A stretch of DNA of 64,000 nt, taken from assembly GCA_963665525.1 (NCBI GenBank), contig OY762280.1, positions 4,278,001-4,342,000 on the forward strand, in the 5' to 3' direction. Source of the DNA: UBA12077 sp963665525. Its GTDB lineage: Bacteria; Bacteroidota; Bacteroidia; Bacteroidales; UBA12077. The notes beneath the pieces are model-generated. The model did not search any database. It had not been told where the DNA came from and saw only the letters and a program-made list of their open reading frames with translations. The position numbers and the translations under genes are program-made. Each line of letters begins with the position of its first letter. Positions within the stretch are counted from its first letter, which is position 1. Positions 53,761 to 63,899 of this stretch are shown piece by piece.

Positions 53761-56700
53761 TTAGTAAAGTACTATTCTTGAATTTAATGTTTTATCTTCA
53801 AAATCAAACTTGATGATGTATATACCTTTGGTTATATTTGTTAAATCAATTGTATTAATATTATTACTTAATTTTTGATGATAAACGAATTCGCCATCTA
53901 CGTTTAGAATAGATACATTAACTTTCTTTTGCTCAGGACAAGTAATTTTAAATATACCGAATGATGGATTAGGGTATACATTAATACCATAATATTTAAG
54001 ATTTTCAATGGCGGTTTTAAGCGATAAACAGGCTTTATTGCTTGTTACCTCTCCACATGCTCCCGATACTACAACATCGTATTCTCCTGTATTATTATTA
54101 CTTACTGATGGTATGATATATTCAGGAGAATCACCTCCATATATTTCCGTTTCATTAAATCTCCACTGATAGTTCAGTTCGCTTCCATTGGCAATAACCA
54201 TGAATATTGCTTCTTTGCCTTCGTCAGTGTTAATATTCTGTGGGTGGCTGGTAATTTCGGTTAGTGCTTGTACGGTTATGGTTGCTTGAGGAGAAGTTCT
54301 GGTATTCTCACAAACATCTGTTACATCGCAGGTATATGCTCCTTCGTTTTCATAATCAATATTCAAAATTGATAAATCGGCAGTTGTTACTCCCGTGTAA
54401 TTACTACCATTATTTAATGGCTGGTCGTCTTTTTTCCACTGAAAATTAAACTGGCCTGTTTTAGATGGAGTGGCACTAAGTGTTACATCAGAATTTAAAC
54501 AAATGGATTTATTTCCTGAACCATCAACGTAAAAATCATCGCAAGTACTGTAACCAATTAGTGAAACATTTACATCAGAAGCACCTGTACTGGTATGTCT
54601 TATTTCTCCAGAACATTCATTAGTTGATGATGATACAAATCGAACATATATTTTGGTTTCATTAACCTTCCCACTTGTTGGGTTAAGTGTAATCGGATTC
54701 AGAGAATAATCAATATTATCTAACGAAATTTCGAAGTGTTCAGGCGTTGTTATCAAAATATCAGAAGATAAATTATTGCCTGAAACAGTATAAGATTGTT
54801 CAACTGAAATACTCCCTACTTCAATATTTTCAAAACTAAGGTTTGATGTTGTTACAGAAATAACAGCTGTGCCAACAGCTACTCCGGTTCCGCTTACATT
54901 TATATTAACAGTATTTATATTAGCACTTGTCAGAGAAATTTGACCTGAATATGTTTGTTCTGCTGTAGGAGAAAATCTTACCCAAATTTTTACAGGAAAT
55001 ATATTATCATTAAAAAGCTTTAAAGATATAGGAGTTGATGAATAATATGTGCCAGTTAGAGATAATTCAAATCCTGCAGGAGCAGTTATAGTAATATCAT
55101 CCTTCAAATATTCTGCTTTTATAGTAAAATTTTGTACATTATTATTGCCTATTTCAACATTCCCTAAATTTAAATCTGAAACAGAAGTAATAATGCTTGG
55201 CTGGATTCCGGTAGTACCGTATACCAGGTTTTCCATTGCATCTTCTATTTTAATACTCAGTTCGTTGGTTTGAACAGATGGAATAATAAAATCGTACGAT
55301 GATTGAACCGGAAGATTACTTTGGTATAATTCCCATGTTTTACCCTGATCGGTAGAATAATAAATATTTACCTGGCTAATTTTCGAGTCAATAGTAACAT
55401 TTAAAGGGATAGTTGAACCTGCCGATAAATTGTATTCGTTAATATTAGTATTTATTTGAATTAAACCATCGGTTAAATATCTGTCGTAAAGATAATGCCT
55501 GTAGCATTCCATGTAATTTTCTTTACTGTTGTATCCTAATATGCTCATGTCAATCCCATTTACACTGGTAAGTTTAATAATTCCCTCGTGCTGGAATTTT
55601 CGCATGAGATAATCAATCATATACATTCCGATTCTATAGTAGTCGATGTTGTATTGCCAGTTAAAATCATAACGGGCTAATTCATCAAATGTGGCCCAAC
55701 GACCTACTTTTTCGAGCATATTATCTACTGCGGACTGTAAACTTCCACTATAGAGTGATAGATATTGTTCTTGTGCATAAGCATCTCCCATGTAAGTTGC
55801 AAATCCTTCGTTAAAAAACGCAGGATATAATCGTCCCATCTGATCGCACATTACATGTGAAAACTCATGTTTTATAAGACTGCTCGGATTGTTATTTTTA
55901 TCTGTAGCATTTGGTGATATCATTCGAAAAAGAATATTTTCGATTCCCCCACCAATACTCCAGGAGTCAGGGTCGCATTCATAGCCAGAAATTTCGTGAT
56001 AAGAGCAGAACTCGGGGTAAACAATAAAATTTACTTTTCTGTCGAAAGTGACACTGAAATCTGTGATGAATTTTTTAAAAGTTTCTTCAAAAAACGATTT
56101 GTATTCATCATATAAACCCATATCGGAATTGGCAAAATAATAAATCACATTTTCGGTTTCGTCACGTTTGGTAATATGGTTTTCTTGTAAGTAGAAAAGA
56201 TCAAGAAAAATTTTATAAACCTGATTAGCAACAGTTACAGAGTTTACTTTATCCAGGTTAAATTGGTTCCCGGAGGTTGTGTTATAAGAATACCCATATT
56301 CTAAAAAACATCTATATCCATAATGTTGAATAAAATATTGCATGGCCGCTGTAGCAAATGAAAAGTTTGTTTGCTCGTTAAAACTTGCATTGCTGATGGT
56401 TTCTATACCAGGATAACCCTCGGTATTAACATTTTGCACCATTACATTACGAGCGGGAATATATCCTGATTCCCATAATGGGAATCCATATTTTAACCAA
56501 TCGGCATAATTATTTTCTCCGTATCGTTTAATTAAAGTATATTGCCCTATTCCGTAATAACAAACAGATTTTAAATCGGGAAACATATTGTTTGATCCAT
56601 CAGGCGTCGAAATATAAAGAGTATCAGTAGTGAAGTTATAAAAAGCACATTCCCACGATTTTAAATTTTCGCTGCCTGCAATAGAAGTAATATCAGACAC

Positions 56701-58998
56701 ATATTTAATTTTTAGTTTATTTTGGATTGATAAAAAATCCATTTTTTTAAAAAAGTTTAATCTCTTATCCACATCTGTTGAAACTGATGATAAAACTGTA
56801 GCACTTGATTGTGTACCGTACCATTCTATATTGCTTGTTTCAAATAATTTGTTGTTTATATTTGTTCCTAATTCAAAATTAGTATATAAGTATTCATACC
56901 AGCGTGATTCGAATTCTTCGCGACTTATGCCAAATTGAGAATAATCATATATCAAATAATTCCTAGCATCATTTACAGGAATGCTTTCAATAAATTTTTT
57001 GAACAGTGAGTAACCATATTCTTTTAGCATATAATCAACAAATACTTCACCACCTGCGTAAATCATATCATAGCTTTCACTGTGTTCGAACATTTCGTTA
57101 ATAGTAGGAAAGTGTCCAATGCCATTGGCCATATTGGTGAAACGATTATGGATATCCTGTTTAATGGTTTGAATATATTGTTCGGATAAGACACCTTGTG
57201 GCACAGCACAAGCAAATCCTTCTGATAGTAAACCATGCAGATAGGTTGTTTTAAAAATAAATTGAATGGTATGCGCATATTCGTGCGGAATAATTCCGTT
57301 TATAACTTCATCCTCCGAACTGCAAGGACCGGGGTTAAGTGGCGATACACAACTTAAATGATAAGCTCCCAAGCCTTCGCCTACACTGCAATTATTTACT
57401 TCATCTTCTCCTTTTTGATAAGTATAAGTTGTAATATCAGGGTAGACTAATAAGGTGGTTTTTGGTATGATATTTATGTTAAACGAATCACTGTATTGCG
57501 TGTATTTTTCTTCCAGCTTTTCGGCTACTTTATTAATGCATCCTACAGATTGATCTGTCATATAAATTTTAAAGTGAGTGGTTTCTCGTTGTAATTTCAT
57601 GCGATCAGGATCTTCATTAAGATAGTAGTAATCTAAATACCTGTGTGTTAAATTTTGAATATCTTCGGTGTAATGCATGAAACCGCATAGCCCCCAGTAT
57701 CCTCGTCTAAATAAGCAGGTTTGAACTACGATATAAGCAAAGTCCTTTTCGATTGAAGCCCCAAAGTTTTCTTCGTTGGTGTAGAAATCACCAACAGGTT
57801 TTCCATTGTTATTCACGTAACTGACAATGTCTTGTCTTGTAGGTTCAAGTTTGCAAAACCAACGAGCCAAGCCATATGGAAACCAGATTTTACCATACCC
57901 ACCAAATACATTTTGCGAGCAAAACTCGGTAAAGGTATGTGTTAACACATTTTGAAATGTTTTATAATAATTTGTTTGTTGAGTATTGTTTAAGTCAGTA
58001 ACATATAACTTTCCTCCAGAAACCACTCCGGCTTTCCACGATGGTAATGAAGTGAATTGAGTAGTAAATTCTGATGGTGTAAGGTATATCAACCTGATTT
58101 TATCGGCAAAATTATTGGTTCCAAAACATGCAGACCCTTTTAAGTAAGTAGTGATTGTATCATACGTGTTATTAATAAAAGGTGATAATTCATCGATTTG
58201 CTCCTGTGTAAAATTTTCAAATATAAAATGTTCTGTTGCTTCTCCTGCATTTGTCCCTGTTTCTAAACTTCTGTCACAGTTGCTTATGCGTAATTCATCC
58301 ATATAACCATCAAAATAGTTATCCCCTGCCATGCCTAAACCTATTTTTAAAGGATTATTACTGCTAACAGGAGCTTGAGTTGATGCATAAGCTAATGAAT
58401 CATTTATAATTTCGTATCCATCATGGTCGGTCAGGTGAAGAAATATTTTTTGTTTGCTTGTATTTCTTATAAAGCTTATATGATACCAGATTCCTGTTTC
58501 AATGGTATTTGCAGGAGTGTTTATTTCAGTAGATGAACTGTTTTCGGTATAGTATTGAATAAATAGTTTTTTATCCTGCGATGAGATTTCGATATCGTAA
58601 TTTACATCCCAACCTGTTTGTGCCGGTTTGCATATTGGAACAGGCCAACTGTTATGAGAATTAGCCCAAGATTTTATTTTAAACCAAAATTCTATTGTCC
58701 AATCATTTGTTAAATTTAAGTTGTTGGTTTCAGGAATAGTAATATAATTTTGATCTGAAGTGTTGTTAAAATAAATACAATTACCCAATTCTGATTTTAA
58801 CGATGATAAATAGCTAATGCTTTTATTTCCTTGAATTATGCCATCATCTGATAGCAGGGATGCGTTCTGTAAATTATTTTCGAAGTGCATTAAAAGCACG
58901 GTGTTTTCATCGTTTTCATAAGGGGCAAAAATATTTTGAGTAAATACAGGCTCAATAATTCCGAGCCATAAAAAAAAGATTAGTATTTTATTTTTCAT
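53761..58998 (-). CDS. Giant T9SS-exported protein with four metalloprotease-like modules
   Basis: 1745 residues, signal peptide at the start. Order: LamG-like jelly roll (about 30-240); module 1 (about 250-470, degenerate HTFTE at 354-358); module 2 (about 470-740, zinc site HEYAH at 572-576 with Glu593 in SEGFA); module 3 (about 740-960, no HExxH; CYYGIGQY near 813 at the matching place); module 4 (about 960-1210, HEFSH at 1044-1048, Glu1064 in NEGFA); two immunoglobulin-like ASH-type repeats (about 1270-1480); two Ig-like domains (about 1490-1665); and a T9SS type A sorting domain (YPNPSFGIFKIT, 1671-1745). Two modules keep gluzincin-type HExxH...E, so peptidase activity on the surface is likely. 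Operon with the membrane gene upstream. Confidence 0.88.
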   Translation of the reverse strand: MKNKILIFFLWLGIIEPVFTQNIFAPYENDENTVLLMHFENNLQNASLLSDDGIIQGNKSISYLSSLKSELGNCIYFNNTSDQNYITIPETNNLNLTNDWTIEFWFKIKSWANSHNSWPVPICKPAQTGWDVNYDIEISSQDKKLFIQYYTENSSSTEINTPANTIETGIWYHISFIRNTSKQKIFLHLTDHDGYEIINDSLAYASTQAPVSSNNPLKIGLGMAGDNYFDGYMDELRISNCDRSLETGTNAGEATEHFIFENFTQEQIDELSPFINNTYDTITTYLKGSACFGTNNFADKIRLIYLTPSEFTTQFTSLPSWKAGVVSGGKLYVTDLNNTQQTNYYKTFQNVLTHTFTEFCSQNVFGGYGKIWFPYGLARWFCKLEPTRQDIVSYVNNNGKPVGDFYTNEENFGASIEKDFAYIVVQTCLFRRGYWGLCGFMHYTEDIQNLTHRYLDYYYLNEDPDRMKLQRETTHFKIYMTDQSVGCINKVAEKLEEKYTQYSDSFNINIIPKTTLLVYPDITTYTYQKGEDEVNNCSVGEGLGAYHLSCVSPLNPGPCSSEDEVINGIIPHEYAHTIQFIFKTTYLHGLLSEGFACAVPQGVLSEQYIQTIKQDIHNRFTNMANGIGHFPTINEMFEHSESYDMIYAGGEVFVDYMLKEYGYSLFKKFIESIPVNDARNYLIYDYSQFGISREEFESRWYEYLYTNFELGTNINNKLFETSNIEWYGTQSSATVLSSVSTDVDKRLNFFKKMDFLSIQNKLKIKYVSDITSIAGSENLKSWECAFYNFTTDTLYISTPDGSNNMFPDLKSVCYYGIGQYTLIKRYGENNYADWLKYGFPLWESGYIPARNVMVQNVNTEGYPGIETISNASFNEQTNFSFATAAMQYFIQHYGYRCFLEYGYSYNTTSGNQFNLDKVNSVTVANQVYKIFLDLFYLQENHITKRDETENVIYYFANSDMGLYDEYKSFFEETFKKFITDFSVTFDRKVNFIVYPEFCSYHEISGYECDPDSWSIGGGIENILFRMISPNATDKNNNPSSLIKHEFSHVMCDQMGRLYPAFFNEGFATYMGDAYAQEQYLSLYSGSLQSAVDNMLEKVGRWATFDELARYDFNWQYNIDYYRIGMYMIDYLMRKFQHEGIIKLTSVNGIDMSILGYNSKENYMECYRHYLYDRYLTDGLIQINTNINEYNLSAGSTIPLNVTIDSKISQVNIYYSTDQGKTWELYQSNLPVQSSYDFIIPSVQTNELSIKIEDAMENLVYGTTGIQPSIITSVSDLNLGNVEIGNNNVQNFTIKAEYLKDDITITAPAGFELSLTGTYYSSTPISLKLFNDNIFPVKIWVRFSPTAEQTYSGQISLTSANINTVNINVSGTGVAVGTAVISVTTSNLSFENIEVGSISVEQSYTVSGNNLSSDILITTPEHFEISLDNIDYSLNPITLNPTSGKVNETKIYVRFVSSSTNECSGEIRHTSTGASDVNVSLIGYSTCDDFYVDGSGNKSICLNSDVTLSATPSKTGQFNFQWKKDDQPLNNGSNYTGVTTADLSILNIDYENEGAYTCDVTDVCENTRTSPQATITVQALTEITSHPQNINTDEGKEAIFMVIANGSELNYQWRFNETEIYGGDSPEYIIPSVSNNNTGEYDVVVSGACGEVTSNKACLSLKTAIENLKYYGINVYPNPSFGIFKITCPEQKKVNVSILNVDGEFVYHQKLSNNINTIDLTNITKGIYIIKFDFEDKTLNSRIVLY

Positions 58999-59034
58999 TT
59001 GTATTTAGATGTTAATATGTAATTCGGTTTCTTT

Positions 59035-60423
59035 TTATCTTTCATTTTCAGGAACTAATTCAAATAAAGGTTGATCTTCAGGTATTCTGAGGTTCCAGAA
59101 ATTTATTTTTAATTCTTTATCATTGTCATCAATAATAGTATAAGTTTCACCGAAATTTTCGCCAACCATCCCTCGAATAAAAGTATTTAGTTCTTCGTTG
59201 TAATACTCAACAAACACACCTGTTGGGTCTTCCGGTATATGATAAACATAATTGCTTCCAATGGTTTCAATTGCGCTATTAGGATATTTAACAGTTATGC
59301 CTGTGTCATCTATATTTTCAATACGTGCAGGATAAAAATAGCCATCTTGATTTTGAGCCCAGACTACTTGATTTATATTTAAAATAGGGCCTTCAATCGA
59401 TTCATATTCGGTTTGTTCATCGTTGTTGTAATCGTTATAAGAATCAACTAAATTATATTTACCTATACGCCAATAATATTCTCCTTCAAAAAGAGGTAAC
59501 AAATAATTGGTGTATAAACGATAACTTGTAAATAAAGGCAATAGTAAGGGTTTACATAAAAATATCAATACAGTTCCTATAAATGCTCCCATTGCACTTT
59601 CAAATTTATCATCCGTTTTTGAGCCATCAGACCATGTTGTTTCGGTATATGTATAATTATCGGCTCCTGCCCATGTTTCTTCATTGTCTATGGCACGCAT
59701 TAAAGCCCTTTCTGATTTATTGAAGTTTCTATCAGCAAAAAAGTATAAGGGATATGAAACGATCAGTATATAGCCTAATGTGCGTATGGCTAAAGAATCA
59801 TCTCCTAAAATTTGCTGAACATAGCCGAAATGGTAACCTACATATAACCATCCTAATCCCATAAGTAAATTATACCACGAACCAACAAACTGACGCCAAA
59901 CACCATGTGTCCATTCCATTGTTAAAGAGAGAATCATAGCCAATAAACTTAATGGAACCAGAACAAGAAAAAAGTATGCGAGCATACTTACTATCACTAA
60001 AATTATTTGATTAAATAAAGATTGATAGGCAAAAAGTTTAAAAAATATTTTCCGAAAAGGGGTGTTTGTTGCATCAATCTCAGGTCTTAAATCAGTAGTA
60101 ATGTTAAGTTTAGATCCTGGATTTAAGACTATTGGTATTGATTTCTTTATTTGACCTGTTTTTACATCTGAAATTAGTATTTTTCCTTTCATAGGCGATA
60201 AATCAATATATTCGCCGGTAAAAGTGTTTTTATTATTATATACTATTTTACCCTGTTGGTTGTAAATTTTTACAATAGCCTTTTGTACTTCAAGACTATC
60301 TAAAACTGTTAATTGGATGCGAGCTTTATCTTCGGGCACTTTTGAGATAAATTCCATAATATGATCGCCCCACATAATAAACGATCCTATTAGCAATAAA
60401 TACAATCCTATTGTTTTTGTCAT
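59035..60423 (-). CDS. Multi-span membrane protein with Tudor-like C-terminal part
   Basis: 462 residues. Signal-like helix at 5-19, then a periplasmic beta domain (about 35-115), a long hydrophobic stretch (about 132-167), further helices near 185-205, 210-232 and 282-302, and a soluble C-terminus. There, VVWAQNQDGYFYPARIENID and a following VEYYNEELNTFIRG element look like two small Tudor/SH3-type barrels (Trp-x-x, aromatic Tyr-Phe-Tyr-Pro-Ala-Arg). No known family recognised. It lies 36 bases before the protease gene and probably shares its transcript. Confidence 0.7.
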   Translation of the reverse strand: MTKTIGLYLLLIGSFIMWGDHIMEFISKVPEDKARIQLTVLDSLEVQKAIVKIYNQQGKIVYNNKNTFTGEYIDLSPMKGKILISDVKTGQIKKSIPIVLNPGSKLNITTDLRPEIDATNTPFRKIFFKLFAYQSLFNQIILVIVSMLAYFFLVLVPLSLLAMILSLTMEWTHGVWRQFVGSWYNLLMGLGWLYVGYHFGYVQQILGDDSLAIRTLGYILIVSYPLYFFADRNFNKSERALMRAIDNEETWAGADNYTYTETTWSDGSKTDDKFESAMGAFIGTVLIFLCKPLLLPLFTSYRLYTNYLLPLFEGEYYWRIGKYNLVDSYNDYNNDEQTEYESIEGPILNINQVVWAQNQDGYFYPARIENIDDTGITVKYPNSAIETIGSNYVYHIPEDPTGVFVEYYNEELNTFIRGMVGENFGETYTIIDDNDKELKINFWNLRIPEDQPLFELVPENER

Positions 60424-60499
60424 AATAATTAAAGTGTTTGATTAATTTTAAAATAAATATCTAAATCAAAGGATTCTTACGTAGAATACTAGGATGAAT

Positions 60500-60507
60500 C
60501 AAAAATA
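60500..60507 (-). promoter_or_regulatory. Possible -7 box upstream of the membrane-protein/protease pair
   Basis: Minus-strand TATTTTTG matches TAnnTTTG, 77 bases before the start codon at 60423. Weak because no -33 box accompanies it. Confidence 0.25.
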
Positions 60508-60618
60508 TATTTTAAGGATTTTTTAGTGCTAATTTTATGCTGTAAATAAGAACAAATTGATAAAAATGGTCTGATTTTAATAAAAATTTAAGATAGAGCT
60601 AGTTTTTATAATTTAAAC

Positions 60619-62520
60619 TTAACAGGTGTATTCATTAGAATGAATTTGTTTTTTGAAGACTCCGGGAGTTTGGTTGGTGTATTTTTTAAAAGCGTTGGTA
60701 AAGCTTGTTTTTGACTTAAATCCTACTTTATTGGCAATGCCTTCAATAGTGAGGTAATTATATTCTTCCGATTTTAAAAGTCGACAAGCTTCTTTAATTC
60801 TTAATTCATTGATGATACGAGTAAAGTTTTTATCATGTTTTTGGTTGATGGTATTAGAAAGATAGGTGCGATTGGTTTTTAAATCTTTTGCTATAAGATC
60901 GATTGTTATGTTTGGATTTGTATATATTTTATCTTTTGTTATATATGTCATAAATTGATCGGCTATTTGATTTACCTTTTCATGATCTTGTAAAATGGGC
61001 TTTATTTCTGATGCCTTTTTATTGGCAATAGCCTTGTTTTCTGATTTAATTGTATTTATTTCTAATCTTGCTTTTTTCCATTTCTTTTTATAAGTGATAT
61101 ATGCAAGTGTTATAAAAAAGATTATACTGGTAGTAAGCATAAGCAGTTGTCTGGATGTAATATACTGTTTTTGTTTTTCCAACAATTTGTTTTGTATATT
61201 TTTCGATAAACTATCAAGTTTTTGTGTTTTTTTTAGTTGTTCTGTTATTTCCTTTTTGAGTATTTTGCTTTTGCTGGCCTCATTAATTACCGAATCTTTT
61301 TTATGGTGATATATTTCAAGGTATTGTATGCTTAAATCGTACTTGCCCAGTTTTTTATAACATTCCGAAAGGCTTTTATAGATATTCTGGTTTAGAATAG
61401 TAAACTTACTGGTTTTAGCATAATAAAGAGCTTTCTGGTAATTTTCTTCTGCTTTTGAATAGTCATTCATTTTCAAGTAAATGTTGCCTAGGATCTCATA
61501 ATCGTTGCCAATTCCTAAATTCATATTTTCTTGTTTATGTAACGATAATGCTAGTAAAGCATAATGCATAGCAGAATCCAATTGGTTTTTTTTATAATAT
61601 CCTCCTGCAGTGTTGTAATAATTAAAGCCTAGGTTTAAGGAATTTTCTTGTTCTTTATTAATCTTAGCTGATTGTTTGAAAAAGAAAATAGATGAATCAT
61701 TGCCTAATCTTTCGTATATACATCCTAGCTGATTGTAGGCATCTGCTTTTCTTGTTATCAAATTTATCTGATTACTTAGTTCCAGTTGTTTTTTTGTATA
61801 TAATAATGCAAGATCAGTTTCGTTTAAACGAATATATACCCAACTAATTAAGTTATATACAGCTATTAGTTCATCATTCAAATCATGTTGCTTACATAAT
61901 TGTATTAATTCGTGGGATATTTCATAAGCTTCAGGGTAAAGTCCTTGGTCTTTTAAAATGATAAATTTTTCACGTAAAAAATAATATGTGCTTTTATGAA
62001 GTTTGTTATTATTAGCTATTTTAATTCCTATGTTGTTAAAATTTATTGCATAATTATATTCTCCATTATTTCTAAATCGATATGATAAGTCTAAAAGAAT
62101 CGATATTAAAAATTTTACATGACTTTCTTGTTGCTGTATTTGTTTAAAAGTAGTTAAACATTTTGTGTTTAAATCCTTAAAGTTTATTTCTTCTTTTTCC
62201 AGTAATGTTATATATGTTGAGCCTAAAAAAGCATAAACAGAATCATTACTCGAAATAGCTTTTTCTTCAACTTCTCGAAAAGCAGCGATTGCTTCTGGGT
62301 AATTATTAGACTGTAGAAATACAGATGCTATGATATAGTGAACTTGGTAATCCTTTATTCCTTGATGTTTTTTTGTAAGCTGCCTGAAATTAGTATTTTT
62401 ATTTTTTTTTTCTTGATGTATAATGCTGTTAAGACTATCTGGACTTATATTGTTTGCTAAAAGGTTTGAAAAAAAAATAAAAAAGACAATAAAAAGAATT
62501 AAAATATTTTTTCTATGCAT
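60619..62520 (-). CDS. TPR-containing membrane regulator with AraC-type DNA-binding domain
   Basis: 633 residues from the ATG at 62520; the earlier ATG at 62547 lies within a promoter box. Signal/anchor helix (about 6-22), about eight TPR repeats (40-420, for example AYNQLGCIYERLGNDSSIFF and YEILGNIYLKMNDYSKAEEN), a coiled coil (about 420-455), a membrane helix (about 455-475, MLTTSIIFFITLAYITY), and an AraC HTH (about 540-628: IDLIAKDLKTNRTYLSNTIN, GIANKVGFKSKTSFTNAFKK). It senses something in the periplasm and probably controls the two downstream minus-strand genes. Confidence 0.88.
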   Translation of the reverse strand: MHRKNILILFIVFFIFFSNLLANNISPDSLNSIIHQEKKNKNTNFRQLTKKHQGIKDYQVHYIIASVFLQSNNYPEAIAAFREVEEKAISSNDSVYAFLGSTYITLLEKEEINFKDLNTKCLTTFKQIQQQESHVKFLISILLDLSYRFRNNGEYNYAINFNNIGIKIANNNKLHKSTYYFLREKFIILKDQGLYPEAYEISHELIQLCKQHDLNDELIAVYNLISWVYIRLNETDLALLYTKKQLELSNQINLITRKADAYNQLGCIYERLGNDSSIFFFKQSAKINKEQENSLNLGFNYYNTAGGYYKKNQLDSAMHYALLALSLHKQENMNLGIGNDYEILGNIYLKMNDYSKAEENYQKALYYAKTSKFTILNQNIYKSLSECYKKLGKYDLSIQYLEIYHHKKDSVINEASKSKILKKEITEQLKKTQKLDSLSKNIQNKLLEKQKQYITSRQLLMLTTSIIFFITLAYITYKKKWKKARLEINTIKSENKAIANKKASEIKPILQDHEKVNQIADQFMTYITKDKIYTNPNITIDLIAKDLKTNRTYLSNTINQKHDKNFTRIINELRIKEACRLLKSEEYNYLTIEGIANKVGFKSKTSFTNAFKKYTNQTPGVFKKQIHSNEYTC

Positions 62521-62544
62521 TCTTCTAAAGAATAGAGTGAGGCT

Positions 62545-62552
62545 CAAATATA
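62545..62552 (-). promoter_or_regulatory. -7 promoter box of the TPR/AraC regulator
   Basis: Minus-strand TATATTTG matches TAnnTTTG, 25 bases before the ATG at 62520. This excludes the earlier ATG at 62547 as translation start. Confidence 0.45.
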
Positions 62553-62665
62553 ACTAAATAAAAAATATTTTTTATGGCTTGTTATACTATAAAACATGTG
62601 CTTCTGGGTATTGTGTTTAGAATCAGAGATATGCTTTTAAAGTCTATAGTAAATAAAATTTATTA

Positions 62666-63898
62666 TTATAAATAACTTGTTTTGAATCCAACTCCTTCTA
62701 AATCTTCCCAATATTTTGGATAGCTTTTTACAATAACATCTGGATCTTCTATTTGTAGTTTTTTTGTTAGAATTGCCAATGGAGCAAAGGCTAAAGCCAT
62801 CCTATGATCTTCGTAAGTTTTTACAAAATGATTTTCCGGAACTTTAATTTCTTCGTTTCCATTCCATAATAAGCTATTATTATTTTCCGATTTTAAATGG
62901 ATTCCAAGTTTCTGAAATTCATCTATTAAAGCTTTAATTCGATCAGTTTCTTTAATTGATAAATTATCTAAACCAGTAAGTTTAAATGGAATTTTTTTTG
63001 CAACCAAAGTAACTGTTATGGTTTGAGCTAAATCAGGGCAATCTGTAAAATCGTATTCAAAATGTGTGCATGTAGTTGGAATGTTTTTTATTCTTATTCC
63101 AAAGTTTGTAAATGCAGTATCTACACCAATCGTTTTAAAAAGATCTATTAAAACAGAATCGCCTTGTAAACTGTTTTTCTTTAAGCCGGTTAATTCAACC
63201 ATTGAATTTTCAGATAATGAAATAATTTCAAACCAATATGATGCCGATGACCAGTCTGATTCTACAATAATTTCTTTAGCTTGGTACTCTCCTTTTTTTA
63301 CTATTATTTTATTCTCCTTCCAATCAACATCAATTCCAAATTCTTGCATTAATTTAATGGTCATCCAGATATAATCTTTTGATAGAATTTTATTTTCGAT
63401 ATGCAACTCAAAGTCATGATCTAAATACGGAGAAATCAATAAAAGGGCACTTATAAACTGACTACTGATATTCCCTTTTATACTTACAGGTTTAGTTTTT
63501 AATTTCGTACCGTTAATTTTTAAGGGCGGATAATTCTCTTTTTCTAAATAATGAATCTGTGCTCCTAATTTGAGAAGAATGTTAACTAGTTCATTAATTG
63601 GACGTTGTTTCATTCGATCGCTTCCGGTAAGAATATATTCTCCTTCTTGTGTGGATAGAAAAGCTGTTAAAAAGCGCATGGCTGTACCTGCAGCTCCAAT
63701 ATCAATGGTGCCATTTGATAAATTCTTTAATGCCTGAACTAAGACTTTGGTGTCATTACTTTCTGACAAGTTTTTTATTTTAAATCGTTCATTACACAAT
63801 GCTTGAATAATAAGAGCACGATTTGAAATACTCTTCGAAGCAGGTAGTGATATAAAGCTTTTTATTTCTTTTTGAGGAGAGGATATGGCTATTTTCAT
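62666..63898 (-). CDS. aroA: 3-phosphoshikimate 1-carboxyvinyltransferase (EPSP synthase)
   Basis: 410 residues from the ATG at 63898. It joins PEP and shikimate-3-phosphate in the chorismate pathway. LPASKSISNRALIIQAL, GTAMRFLTAFLS, RPINELVNILLKLGAQI, SSQFISALLLISPYL, ESDWSSASYWFEII, DCPDLAQTITV and KTYEDHRMALAFA are typical. It begins 1 base after the stop of an upstream gene that I read as aroB, so the two form a shikimate operon. Confidence 0.95.
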   Translation of the reverse strand: MKIAISSPQKEIKSFISLPASKSISNRALIIQALCNERFKIKNLSESNDTKVLVQALKNLSNGTIDIGAAGTAMRFLTAFLSTQEGEYILTGSDRMKQRPINELVNILLKLGAQIHYLEKENYPPLKINGTKLKTKPVSIKGNISSQFISALLLISPYLDHDFELHIENKILSKDYIWMTIKLMQEFGIDVDWKENKIIVKKGEYQAKEIIVESDWSSASYWFEIISLSENSMVELTGLKKNSLQGDSVLIDLFKTIGVDTAFTNFGIRIKNIPTTCTHFEYDFTDCPDLAQTITVTLVAKKIPFKLTGLDNLSIKETDRIKALIDEFQKLGIHLKSENNNSLLWNGNEEIKVPENHFVKTYEDHRMALAFAPLAILTKKLQIEDPDVIVKSYPKYWEDLEGVGFKTSYL

Positions 63899-63899
63899 T

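Noticed and set aside
62521..62547. ATG at 62547 as start of the TPR/AraC regulator
   Set aside because: It overlaps the TATATTTG promoter box; the ATG at 62520 begins a clean signal/anchor sequence.
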